Assembly: GCF_963678635.1 (NCBI RefSeq)
Contig: NC_087070.1
Coordinates: 22,495,419-22,559,418 of the forward strand
From: Symsagittifera roscoffensis
Taxonomy: Eukaryota > Xenacoelomorpha > Acoela > Convolutidae
Length of the DNA stretch: 64,000 bases
Direction: 5' to 3'
In this document: positions 44,900-54,704 of the stretch, one piece after another
How positions within the stretch are numbered: the first letter of the stretch is position 1
How the letters are laid out: each line of letters starts with the position of its first letter
The notes under the pieces: generated by a model
Told to the model about the DNA's origin: nothing
Database searches by the model: none
The model's input: the letters and a program-made list of their open reading frames with translations, nothing else
Position numbers and translations under genes: made by a program

Positions 44900-45235
44900 C
44901 TAATTGGTAATGTATTTCATGACACTGTTGCTTTTGATTACTCTAATAGCCGGATCAGTTTGAACCGATAAGTAAATTTGCGAGTTTTCAGAACTAAGGT
45001 TTGCAATAGTTTGTGAATTTATACGATCACACGTTTTTCCAATCATTAGTTCTGCGAACTCGCAAACATAGTTCCGAGAAAAAAATAACTTTAGTGCCGG
45101 TATAATAAAATTACAGATTAAAAAAGTCATCAACTTGATAATTAATTTTGCAAATTGGAAATTGGTAATTTTCAAATCATTGAAGTTTGAGTGAAACGAT
45201 ATATCAGAAAACTGAAATCGAAGACTTCTAAGCAT
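44900..45235 (-). CDS. Possible CUB-like domain exon
   Basis: ATG at 45235 (MLRSLRFQFSDISFHSNFND) opens 111 codons. The second half, YVCEFAELMIGKTCDRINSQ then NLSSENSQIYLSVQTDPAIR and KSNSVMKYI, resembles the end of a CUB domain (C...L.I...C........S....I.L.......I..S.....Y). There is a hydrophobic segment MTFLICNFIIPALKLFF before it, odd for a CUB fold. Splice borders are not clear, and the assignment is tentative. Confidence 0.3.
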   Translation of the reverse strand: MLRSLRFQFSDISFHSNFNDLKITNFQFAKLIIKLMTFLICNFIIPALKLFFSRNYVCEFAELMIGKTCDRINSQTIANLSSENSQIYLSVQTDPAIRVIKSNSVMKYITN

Positions 45236-45493
45236 TTAAATTTACTGTTTGTTGCAATTTTTTTCCAGTAATATTGTCTTTTATTTAAGGCTTGGCTTAC
45301 CTTATACAAATGAAAATAGATGCTTAATGATACACTTCTGTAAAACCTTTTTAATCCTGGTTGGACAGTAGTTTTTCAAAGTGATTATCTCAATCAAAAT
45401 TGCCGGCGTGGATTGAAGTTTTCCTCAGGGAGGGTTTTAAAAACCTTCCTTAGACATTTTTGATGACCTTATCAATTACATATTTAAAACTAA
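45236..45493. other. Spacer before a possible foldback element
   Basis: No coding signal. Confidence 0.3.
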
Positions 45494-46440
45494 GGAACCC
45501 TGGTTGATCTCCATAAACCGAAAATGCTAATCTTACAATTCCGTACACTGAAAACGCTTCTCATACAATTCCATACATCAAATGTATGGAAAAATTTTAA
45601 TCATACAATTTTCATACAATTTCAAAAATTCATTGAAAAAATTCGAAACTAGTTTCTGCGGCTATATGAGTCAAATAAAACAATCTGGTGATGAAAAAAA
45701 ACTATGTTTCTTTTTTTTGGAAAAAATGGTTATCATATAGTTTCCATATATGAAATTTGGATGACTAGCATTTTTTAGATGGCGACAAGAAAAACTTTTC
45801 CGAGTAAAATTGAAATTGCACCAAATTTTTTTTGTGTTTTTTTCCACAGCAAACCGAACTTCGTATTTAAACAAACAATTTCAAGAAAAAATTTTTACGT
45901 AGTCAGTAGTCATGGATACAGAACAATTGGTTTTTATTTACGTTTCTCTGGATAACTTTTTTCAAACATGCTAAAAACTCCTAATTTTTTTGTATGGCAA
46001 TTTTATATATACCTTGACCAATGTCTGATAATTTGAAAAAAATCATTTTTGAAAATTTTTTGCCAAAACTTAAAAGTTTGATGCTTTCAGTGTATATTTT
46101 GTGAAGAGAGCTCTTAAAAAACTCAGATCGTTTCCAATGCATGGTAAATGCCAAACGATAAGCCTTTGGTTGACTCTAGTTTTGAGTAAACCATGGTTTT
46201 AGTCTCTTGTGTTCGGTCACGAACACATCCCAAAGATTTTGAGAAGCAAAATTTCGAAATTCAACTTTTCGTTTTATGAAAAAATGATTATCCTACAGTT
46301 TCCATTTATGAAAATAAGCTTATCTTAGAGTTTTCTGAACAATTTCTATGGAATTGTGCGAAATTGTTTGATAAGCATTTTTCATATATGAAAATTGTAT
46401 GAAAAGCTTTTTTGGTTAACCCAGGAAAATTTTGATTGGA
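45494..46440. repeat. Possible degenerate MITE rich in CATACAATT motifs
   Basis: Both ends carry related strings: GGAACCCTGGTTGATC on the left, and the complement of GGTTAACCCAGGAAAATT on the right. Motifs such as TCATACAATT and AAATGCTTATC/AAATGCTAATC recur inverted near the two ends. A perfect hairpin CCATACAT-CAA-ATGTATGG sits at about 45571-45589. Target-site duplication is not clear. Confidence 0.35.
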
Positions 46441-47620
46441 TTGACTCAAACAACTAGTTATTTAAATAATCTAAAAGGACCAAATTGCTTCCATTTACGA
46501 ATGCATCTAACAAAAAAAAATGCGGAGTTTGCAGAGCAAGTTTTGGGCTACCCCTTTTATAATAAGATATTTGAGAAATTGATGGACAATTTAATAACTT
46601 TGTTGTAAAGTCAATGTAACGATGAGCGTATTTTTACGGATTCACGCTCCGTGTCACTGCTAAACGCGATCTTCTTCTTAAGTAACAAAATCAGGCAATC
46701 AGTGCCTGCTATTACTTCCGAACTAATTCATAGATAGTAATATGGCGACAATGAGAGCGCACTTAACGGTAACGAGTCGTGTCTACAACTCTACTGGTGT
46801 GACATGAAGGTCACCATCTACTCAGTAGCCTTCATGGCCAAACATAAATGTTATCGATACGATATCAATGCCTTTGATACAAGTCAGTATATTACTCTAC
46901 ATTTCTTTCAAAAATTTTCCGTCGGGCTTTGGCGGCCAATAATTGTTTTTCTCATAGTAAAAAAAAAGAAACAAACTTTTCAAGTAGATCATGACAAGTT
47001 ACATTTGAAGCGAAAATTGCTTAAACTATTGAGTTTTCTATGCAGTAGAATTTCAAACTGACGATAAAAATAAACAAGCAAAAAAAATAGTTTTTTGATG
47101 TAAGCAAAAAACTTTGAAAAGCAAATCTTTTGAATGGATGTCTCGATGAGTTTTCTTCGAATATGAAGTAATTAGAGTAATTCCGGAACAAAATTGGATC
47201 ACAGATATCATATCCCGAGCTTATGCAATAAACTGGCCAGTTACCATCATATTAACTTTCTAAAAGCTGTGTTTTGACATCTACACCCTTGTTTCGCTAC
47301 CATTGTTTAGTTACACAGTATTATGTTTAGCTGATAAGAGATCAAAATTGATTTGAAAATGTTGAGTATTTTCAAAATCGAAAAATAATGCTACTGTTTT
47401 TTTAGACAGATCTATTACGAAATTTGAGCAAGGTACAAATAATAAAAAAAACTACATGTTTATAAAATGATGAGTTTTTTGAAAACCTTTAATTTAAAAA
47501 AAAGGTCCAATCATAGCTGACAAAGTTTGTTCAGTTTTTCTGTTCAATACTGTTTGCTCAGTTTTTTCTGTTCAACTTTCAGTTTTCTGTTTAATAGTGA
47601 TCAAATCAACTTGTGGGCCT
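46441..47620. other. No gene seen
   Basis: AT-rich. A GC-richer patch at 46620-46860 stands out from its surroundings, but no frame on either strand stays open with recognisable protein. 46804-47061 is an 85-codon open stretch from ATG with no domain. Confidence 0.3.
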
Positions 47621-47627
47621 CCATTTT

Positions 47628-47883
47628 TCCCCATTAGAGTTGTTTTGTGGTGCATATTTTAAGCTTTTTAACCACTAAAACATCGGCAAAATGATTTAGT
47701 TTCATGATTGATTCGGAAGATTTATTTTTCATCAACCGCGAGAATTTTTCCACTAATTTGAAAGGATCTCTATAATCAATTTGATTATAATCTTCCGAAT
47801 CAATCATGAAACTAAATCAATTTGCTGATGTTTTGGTGGTTAAAAAGCTTAAAATATGCACCAAAAACAACTCTAATGGGGAA
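47628..47883. repeat. Large inverted repeat (foldback) with ~95-110-bp arms
   Basis: 47628-47735 (CCCCATTAGAGTTGTTTTGT ... GATTCGGAAGATT) is the reverse complement of 47788-47883 (AATCTTCCGAATCAATCATG ... CTCTAATGGGGA) with few mismatches. The spacer is about 52 bp. It would form a long hairpin. Confidence 0.85.
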
Positions 47884-49360
47884 GAAATGAAAAAAAGTCT
47901 TATTAATTTGAATTGATTGGAAAACTATAAAAACAATTTTCTCATTTTTCATAGGAACCAATGTACACAAAAAACATAAAAAAGCAATTTAGATGCAACT
48001 TCGAAGACAAAAATGGACAAACATAAGGGATTATAATCAATTATAATCAATTATAATGGATTTTTGTGCAAAACTAATAAAATAGAAATTTGAATTAAAA
48101 TAATGGATTATAATCAATTATAATCGATTATAATTGTATCAAAAAATAGACGAATAAATAATCGATTATAATCGATTATAATAGATTATAAATAATTATA
48201 ATTTGAATTTAAAAAGAGAGATTATAATCGATTATTAATTGATTAAAATTGATTGTTTCTCAATTATAGTGAGACTGGTACTAAAATTGTAATATAATCG
48301 ATTATTAACGCTTGAAACTGGATGCGGGTAGTTTTGTGGGTTGTTATTGACCTGCGTTGTGTATCTTTGTATCTTAGCGTGGAAAAAAACGTACCCAATC
48401 GTTAATTGAAAAAAAGTAAATAAACGCAAGGAAACAGAAACAAAATACAGACTTGAAATTCAACAACAATAGATGGCTTCAAATCTCTTTGAATTTAAAT
48501 AAATATTTTTTTGTCTTTTTTTCAATGAAGCAAACCCATTTTAAGAAAACTGACCCAATAATAATTTTTTTATTTAACGGAAATCGGATTTTAAAAAAAT
48601 CTTTTTTTTTTTCGAAATCAGGAAACAATCACTCTTTCATGATCTTTACTCTTCTGCTGTTGGATAATGGATTTTGCATTTTTTATAGCGAAAGAAATGA
48701 ACTGAACTTTAAAAAACCAAAAACAGCAAAACAAGTTTAATTTGAGCTTGAACAAACTTTTAAATTTGATCAAAAAATCATCCCTTTCTACAAAAAAGTA
48801 TTCACTACGATAATTGACTATAATCTTCCGAATCGATCATGAAACTAAATCAATTTGCTGATGTTTTGGTGGTTAAAAAGCTTAAAATATGCACCAAAAT
48901 TAACTCTAATGGGGAAGAAATGAAAAAAAGTCTTTTTAATTTGAATTAATTGGAAAACTATAAAAACAATTTTCTCATTTTTCATAGGAACCAACGTACA
49001 CAAAAAGCATAAAATATAAGCAATTTAGATGCAACTTCGAAGACAAAAATGGACAAACATAAGGGATTATAATCAATTATAATCAATTATAATGGATTTT
49101 TGTGCAAAACTAATAAAATAGAAGTTTGAATAAAAATAATGGATTATGATCAATTATAATCGATTATAATTGTATCAAAAAATAGACGAATAAATAATCG
49201 ATTATAATCGATTATAATGGATTATAATTATTTATAATTTGATCATAAAAAGAGAGATTATAATCGATTATTAATTGATTAAAATTGACTGTTTCTCAAT
49301 TTTAGTAGGACTGGTACTAAAATCGTAATAAAATTGATTATAAATACTTGAAACTGGATG
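47788..49360. repeat. Duplicated ~540-bp block with palindromic TTATAATCGATTATAA satellite
   Basis: 47788-48330 is repeated at 48822-49360 (shared strings include CTTCCGAATCAATCATGAAAC, GTTTTGGTGGTTAAAAAGC and ATGGACAAACATAAGGGATT). Both blocks carry clusters of ATTATAATCG units, which are self-complementary. Between the copies lies about 490 bp of AT-rich DNA with no gene. Confidence 0.85.
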
Positions 49361-49594
49361 CGGATGCTGTGTTTTTTGTGCCAGTAACAGGGGTTGTTCT
49401 CCAATATTTTTGGGAGTTTTTTACTAGCAGTCAATCTTAACTATAATGCAACACACTGACAATTATTTACAATTATTTATTTATCTGCCAAAAAATGTTG
49501 ACGTAATTATTGCATTGTAAGCAACTATTTTATCAATTATTGCAAACCTGAAATAGGAGCATTGAAGATGCAAAGCTTTATTTATTTGAGGAAT
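49361..49594. other. No gene seen
   Basis: Short AT-rich spacer. Confidence 0.3.
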
Positions 49595-50082
49595 TCTACT
49601 AAGAAATACTACAAGCGTGATATATTCACAGCGTTTGTTCACTAACTCGTACAACTGGACAAGTACAACATTGAGTGCCGCATTCGCAGTTCACTCGCTC
49701 TGTTTGTAAACGCGCATTGAGTCCACTATATCCTGGACATTATTACTACACATTCCAACCATTAAACTCACGATTTTTTTATTCCTCACAAATGAAGACG
49801 ACAAACATTCCCTTTAGGTCTGCACGTGTAGGGTTACCCAAAAAGCACCCAAAAAAATCAGATGTTTTGAAACCTGTTGTCTCATATTTGAACTGAGCAT
49901 CCGAATCTCAACTACAAAATCATTTCTGCTAATAAATAAAGTAATTCTTTGTTCCAAACTCTCTTTGTTCCCAACAAAAGTTATTAATGTTTTCTCATGG
50001 GTCAACTAGACTGTTATGGAGAATCTGGAATGTTATTTTGTCGAAAAAACACTGACGAAAAAATATAGCTATTTGCAGCTGA

Positions 50083-50083
<1 letters not shown>

Positions 50084-50132
<49 letters not shown>
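50084..50132. repeat. (TA)n microsatellite
   Basis: About 24 TA units in tandem unit 1. Confidence 0.97.
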
Positions 50133-50134
<2 letters not shown>

Positions 50135-50898
50135 TCATCACAAAAAATGTGGATTTTGACGTGTTCCTTCTCATATTTAGAGTGTTTTTGGCATCGAAGA
50201 CGTTTTGTGGAAAGTTTTAGATTATAGGTCGGTCAGCTAAAAACTTATATTGTTTTTGGGCGAAGAGGCGGTCAAAACCTCCAAGTGGGATTGACTTTCA
50301 ATCCGGCTCTTTTCCCAAATCCGCTACTATCAAATTGATAGACATTCGATGTGTTTTAGAGCAATGGTTAATTAATTTCAAATCCGCTACTATCAAATGG
50401 TTAATTAATTTCTACTAAGAAATACTACAAGCGTGATATATTCACAGCGTTTGTTCACTAACTCGTACAATTGGACAAGTACAACATTAAGTGCCGCATT
50501 CGCAGCTCACCCGCTCTGTTTGTAAACGCGCATTGAGTCCACCATATCCTGGACATTATTACTACACATTCCAACCATTAAACTCACGACTTTTTTATTC
50601 CTCAAAAATGAAGACGACAAACATTCCCTTTAGGTCTGCACGTGTGGGGTTACCCAAAAAGCACCCAAAAATATCAGATGTTTTGCAACCTGTTGTCTCA
50701 TATTTGAACTGAGCATCCGAATCTCAACTACAAAATTATTTCTGCTAATAAATAAAGTAATTCTTTGTTCCCAATTCTCTTTGTTACCAACAAAAGTTAT
50801 TAATGTTTTCCCATGGGTCAACTAGAGTGTTATGGAGAATCTGGAATGTTATTTTGGCGAAAAAGCACTGACGAAAAAATATAGCTATTTGCAGCTGA

Positions 50899-50899
<1 letters not shown>

Positions 50900-50946
<47 letters not shown>
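50900..50946. repeat. (TA)n microsatellite
   Basis: About 23 TA units, at the same position in tandem unit 2. Confidence 0.97.
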
Positions 50947-50948
<2 letters not shown>

Positions 50949-51148
50949 TCATCACAAAAAATGTGGATTTTGACGTGTTCCTTCTCATATTTAGAGTGTT
51001 TTTGGCATCGAAGACGTTTTGTGGAAAGTTTTAGATTATAGGTCGGTCAGCTAAAAACTTAAATTGTTTTTGGGCGAAGAGGCGGTCAAAACCTCCAAGT
51101 GGGATTGACTTTCAATCCGGCTCTTTTCCCAAATCCGCTACTATCAAA

Positions 51149-51376
51149 TTGATAGACATTCGATGTGTTTTAGAGCAATGGTTAAATAATTTCAACAGCT
51201 TTTTTGGTCAACGTTACAAAGTTTTTGAGCTTCTTGAAACCATTCAAACGCTGGCTGGAATGTTTGCGAGGCAAGCATTATTTCATAATAGGACGATCTG
51301 GATGAATATCACAAAACACTATCACAAGGAGACACCTAAATCTGTAACGACTATGCAATTTCAGAGAAACTACTAA
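51149..51376 (+). other. Unrecognised open stretch at the end of the tandem duplication
   Basis: Reads IDIRCVLEQWLNNFNSFFGQ then KVFELLETIQTLAGMFARQA and HYHKETPKSVTTMQF to TAA, with no ATG near the start. Composition is protein-like (W, C, H present). It could be a transposase or exon remnant; no motif is recognised. Confidence 0.2.
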
Positions 51377-51440
51377 CACCAAGAGGGTAGAGTTCTCTGG
51401 AGTGCGGTCAAAAAGTAGACACTTTCATTTCGGTCAAAAA

Positions 51441-51574
51441 GTAGACAAATATTATATTGACCAATCAGAATCAAGAACAGAAAGCAAACTCAGGAAATAG
51501 ACCATAATAACTATTTAACTCCTTAGTTTGCTTCTTTTTCTCGATTCTGATTGGTTAATATAGTAGTTGTCTAC
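51441..51574. mobile_element. Foldback MITE with 49-bp inverted arms
   Basis: Left arm 51441-51489 (GTAGACAAATATTATATTGA ... AAGCAAAC) and right arm 51526-51574 (GTTTGCTTC ... GTTGTCTAC) are inverted with ~80% identity around a 36-bp loop. GGTCAAAAAGTAGACA repeats lie just outside on the left, and partly complementary TGACGTGTCTATTTTATGAC outside on the right, so the element may extend to about 51405-51620. Confidence 0.8.
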
Positions 51575-51716
51575 TTTATGACGTGTCTATTTTATGACAT
51601 GTCTACTGTTTCTACGTGACCGAGAACGCTTTAGCTCGTAAAATTCTTTAATTCTCCTATGCAAAACATGTGTGAAAGTGGCTAAAATTTTCCATGTGTG
51701 TTTTTGCTTCAAAATT

Positions 51717-52313
51717 TCAGCCGGAATCATTACAAATCCATGGTTGGCTGCTGCAAATGACGTTTTGCTTAAACCATGAATAAGTGATGACTTGTTTCAG
51801 TTTTTTGGCAGGTATTGGGTCACTCCAACGGAGGCCGATTTTCATCTGATAAGGGAAACTTCGATATCGCCCACCTCGCAAATTTGAATATTTTCTCAAA
51901 CTACCAGTGCCAAAACCTAGTTTAGCAATTACATTTACACGACAAGCTGGATCGTAAAAAGACCAAATGGAATTGAGATTTTTGTTTTCATCAATATAGT
52001 TTGTCAATTTTGCAATATATTCGTCGACCGTCAGTAGCGAATTTCTAAAACCCATGTTAAAGTAGCTAAAGCACAGGCGAAAATGGCAATCACCGGTGGT
52101 ATCCGAATAAAGATTATGACGAAGATCAATCTGTTTCAGCTTCGAAGCAAATGGCGCTAGTTTCCAAGTGGAAATAATATTGATAACTAACAAAAACGCT
52201 GTTGCCGAAAGAATTAAGAGCTTGCAATTGACCTTCATATTCAGTTTCAAATGCTTCGAGGCAATAAAATAGGCTGAACTTGCGACAACTCGACCACGAA
52301 TAAGGCATTTCAT
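51717..52313 (-). CDS. Putative type II membrane protein of unknown function
   Basis: Single open frame of 198 codons from ATG 52313 to TGA. A better start may be the ATG at 52238 (residue 26), which puts MKVNCKLLILSATAFLLVIN near the N-terminus as a signal anchor. The hydrophobic segment spans residues 31-50. The rest looks lumenal or extracellular, with Cys pairs (GDCHFRLCFSY, YDPACRV, NVICSSQPWIC) and aromatic-rich blocks such as YSNLRGGRYRSFPYQMKIGL. The pattern is reminiscent of Golgi or secreted single-pass proteins. No family motif is recognised. It lies head-to-head with the exon at 52705. Confidence 0.5.
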   Translation of the reverse strand: MKCLIRGRVVASSAYFIASKHLKLNMKVNCKLLILSATAFLLVINIISTWKLAPFASKLKQIDLRHNLYSDTTGDCHFRLCFSYFNMGFRNSLLTVDEYIAKLTNYIDENKNLNSIWSFYDPACRVNVIAKLGFGTGSLRKYSNLRGGRYRSFPYQMKIGLRWSDPIPAKKLKQVITYSWFKQNVICSSQPWICNDSG

Positions 52314-52704
52314 GTACGTGATCTACAGGAATAGCGAAAGTCTGTGAGGTCCAGTTCAACTTTATTTGAGGTTGTACGACAAAGTCTTGTGAAGTCGAAC
52401 AGTTTACGAATTGATTGGATTTGAAACAGAATAACGCGTAAACAACTACCAGAGGTTCTAAATAAAGTATAACAGACATAGATGAAAAAGACCCAAATTG
52501 TTTTGTGGAAAGAATCAATACAGTATAATAAAAACTAAAGGTTATTCTGTTTTACTGTTTCTTCATTTCATTATTTTTTATTATTTAAATACAAGATGGT
52601 CAAGGTTTGCTCTCATCAAATGGAAAACAAAATTTTGAACTATATTGCTTGGTATTGTGAATCCAAACTGTCCTAAAAAGAATTCTCAAGGTTCAAAGTT
52701 TAGA
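52314..52704. other. Spacer between divergent coding stretches
   Basis: The opposite-frame stretch 52126-52518 (minus) overlaps the previous gene and is probably a shadow. There may be a shared upstream region for both genes, but no promoter element is recognisable. Confidence 0.3.
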
Positions 52705-52890
52705 ATGGAAGACAAGCTGGACTCAGCAATTAAACAGTGCGAGTTTAATGGAGGTCAAAAACAATTGACAATTAAGAAAAAAAATTATATTCAAATGAGA
52801 TCTTTACAAAGTTGCAGAACCCTGAGACAACGTGTGGCACTTTTTGGAATTTTCCTAATATACTCAATTCCGAATTTACCCGTTGGCAAG
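52705..52890 (+). CDS. Possible first exon of a membrane or secreted protein
   Basis: ATG 52705 opens 62 codons (MEDKLDSAIKQCEFNGGQKQ, RSLQSCRTLRQ) with a hydrophobic segment VALFGIFLIYSIPNLPVG at residues 44-60. It ends at a good donor, GGCAAG|GTCAGT (52890/52891), in phase 0. Reading through continues to a stop at 53019. No later exon was found before the LINE at 53.4 kb, so either the gene is interrupted or the exon is false. Confidence 0.35.
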
Positions 52891-53155
52891 GTCAGTGACG
52901 ACCTGTCAACCCAGAGTAAGCCTATCTTTTTTTCACCCCGGCTATATCAGGAGTTGCTTTTTCTGTGTAGTTATCTAACTTTAGTGGCTATAGAAGGGCT
53001 ACATGATCATTTAGAATAGAAAATTAGGCGCCAAGTGTAATTGTGCAACTGTGCAATTTTGCTGCTAAGTTTCATTAATTGAAAAATTTTTTGATCTCAT
53101 GAGGAACAGATATCTTTCGTGCTTTTGGTTTTCCTACGTTTTTTTGCATCTGCGT

Positions 53156-53400
53156 CAGGAGCAGATCGAGGAGTTTCACGAGAGGGATCGTAATTAAAAA
53201 AACTTTCAAATTGAATTTTCGAGCTTTCCCAAACACTACAGAGACCCTGTTTTGGTCAACTTCTTTTGCGCTGCGGGAAAATGTTTGAAAAAACAGTCCA
53301 AAAAGGTATTTTTAGGCACTTTTTGAAAGTTTGACCAATTTTTTGTGCTTCTTCGACGCGTGCTTTCCTTCAAATGAAGTACTATTTTTTAATTTGGACT
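53156..53400 (+). mobile_element. Degenerate hAT-type MITE fragment
   Basis: CAGGAGCAGATCGAGGAGTT at the start, then GAGCTTTCCCAAACACT, GACCCTGTTTTGGTCAA and TAGGCACTTTTTGAAA. These are the same internal strings as the elements at 60972-61237 and 62104-62495. Its right end is not clear. Confidence 0.5.
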
Positions 53401-53751
53401 ATTTTGTACAGGTCTTGCTTTAGAATCTCCCTGGAACCCTTCGGAAAATATTTAATGTCAGTTGCACAAAAATCGAGATTTTGAAATAGTATAAAAAAGG
53501 GACCCATTGGGTAGTCAGGGGTGGAATTCTCATTGGGGGATCTCATTTCTTCAATTTTAGCATCAGATATACATAAACAAAATAAATTGACTTGCCTCCA
53601 TTTGTTTTTAAGAGAAATCGGGTATATCAAATAGGCGTCAGATGATATTGAATGCCTAATTGTTGAGATAAACTTATTAAATAGACGAAATGAACTAAGA
53701 TTAGTACGATTTGCTTCGCGTTCTCTTACGACATCACATCGCTGTATTCAC
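53401..53751 (+). other. 5' leader of the intact LINE
   Basis: The sequence upstream of ORF1. The 5' end cannot be placed without another copy. CGCGTTCTCTTACGACATC just before the ATG is GC-richer than the surroundings. Confidence 0.4.
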
Positions 53752-54684
53752 ATGGCAGAAATGGCATTATTGCGTGCACACCTAGAGAATGCCAATTTAT
53801 CAAACCCAGAAGAAGTGAAAGGATTATTCGAAAGCTTTATTCACCGAATGAAGACATTGGACAATACTATCGAGCATCTCAAGTATGAAAATTCTCAACT
53901 GCGCAAGGACAATGTAATTATTCAAAACCGTGTACTTTGCTCTGAACGATATTTATCACGATCATGTTTGACATTTCTTGGCGTGAAATCCGGCGTGGAT
54001 CCGATGGTACCAGTACTTGATATTATGAATCGTGTTCTAGGAGCTAAAGTGTCACCCGAAGATTTGGCTGCATGTCACTATTTACCGGGTAATGCAGAGA
54101 AAAAACCAATTATTGTTAAATTTATTTACAATGGGCAGCGTGACTATGTATGGCGAAACAGATTTACGTTAACTGACAATGAATCGACGAAGAATATTTT
54201 CATCGTTGAGAGGCTTCCAGAAATTGACCGAGATACAGTGAATTATGCAAAAGAGAAAGGTTTGAAATTTAAAACAAACAATTGTCAACCACTTCTCAGA
54301 ATAAATAATAAATGGGTTCCAGTTAACAGTCGCGGTGAGATTGACAAAGTTGCCAGCGGATTTTCGGAAGAATTAGATGGTAACAAAATGGATACAGGAA
54401 TTCAGGGAAATACACAGATAATCGACGAGTCTTCTTATTCCAGAAATGAGTTATTCCAAATGAAACATGGTACTGCGAAAAACAAATATGCAATGTATGG
54501 AAAACCTAGAGGGGAGAAGAGGCAACGAGAGAACGTTGATATGGAAGATAAACTGGAAAAATTGTGTGGTCTAATTGAAAATGTAATCGCAGTTTTAAGC
54601 TCACCACCTGGAAAAATGGCAAAAGCGCCGGTCAATGTGATAGAGCAGGAGGACGCGGGTGAGATTGAACCTACTGATACTTAG
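53752..54684 (+). CDS. LINE ORF1 protein (coiled coil, RRM-like)
   Basis: 310 codons from ATG 53752. Residues about 20-65 form a probable coiled coil (KTLDNTIEHLKYENSQLRKD). This is followed by an RRM-like region (SRSCLTFLGVKSGVDP, DLAACHYLPGNAEKKPIIVK, FIYNGQRDYVWRNR) with the I..G...  ...H.L......P.IVKF pattern of L1/CR1-type ORF1 proteins. The C-terminal domain has KGLKFKTNNCQPLLRINNKW. A basic stretch KPRGEKRQRENVDMEDK precedes a short helix. The expected role is RNA binding, trimerisation and chaperoning of the element RNA. The TAG lies 20 bases before ORF2. There is no zinc knuckle. Confidence 0.8.
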   Translation: MAEMALLRAHLENANLSNPEEVKGLFESFIHRMKTLDNTIEHLKYENSQLRKDNVIIQNRVLCSERYLSRSCLTFLGVKSGVDPMVPVLDIMNRVLGAKVSPEDLAACHYLPGNAEKKPIIVKFIYNGQRDYVWRNRFTLTDNESTKNIFIVERLPEIDRDTVNYAKEKGLKFKTNNCQPLLRINNKWVPVNSRGEIDKVASGFSEELDGNKMDTGIQGNTQIIDESSYSRNELFQMKHGTAKNKYAMYGKPRGEKRQRENVDMEDKLEKLCGLIENVIAVLSSPPGKMAKAPVNVIEQEDAGEIEPTDT

Positions 54685-54704
54685 CATTTTTAAAAACCTA
54701 ATCG

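Larger units (their letters stand above)
49595..51195 (+). repeat. 816-bp tandem duplication containing a (TA)n tract
   Basis: Unit 1 (49595-50375) and unit 2 (50411-51190) both start TCTACTAAGAAATACTACAAG and end near AGCAATGGTTAA(T/A)TAATTTC. Between them (50376-50410) are short repeats of CAAATCCGCTACTATCAAA and TGGTTAATTAATTTC copied from the end of unit 1. The small open stretches inside (49675-49896, 50491-50712) start at GTG and are probably not genes. Confidence 0.9.

Noticed and set aside
49675-49896. 73-codon open stretches repeated at 50491-50712
   Set aside because: They start with GTG, have no domain and are duplicated only because the DNA is tandemly duplicated.
52126-52518. 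130-codon minus-strand frame overlapping the orphan membrane protein
   Set aside because: It overlaps the 198-codon frame, which has a better start, signal anchor and Cys pattern. Treated as a shadow frame, although the upstream part (FVNCSTSQDFVVQPQI) could be an exon.
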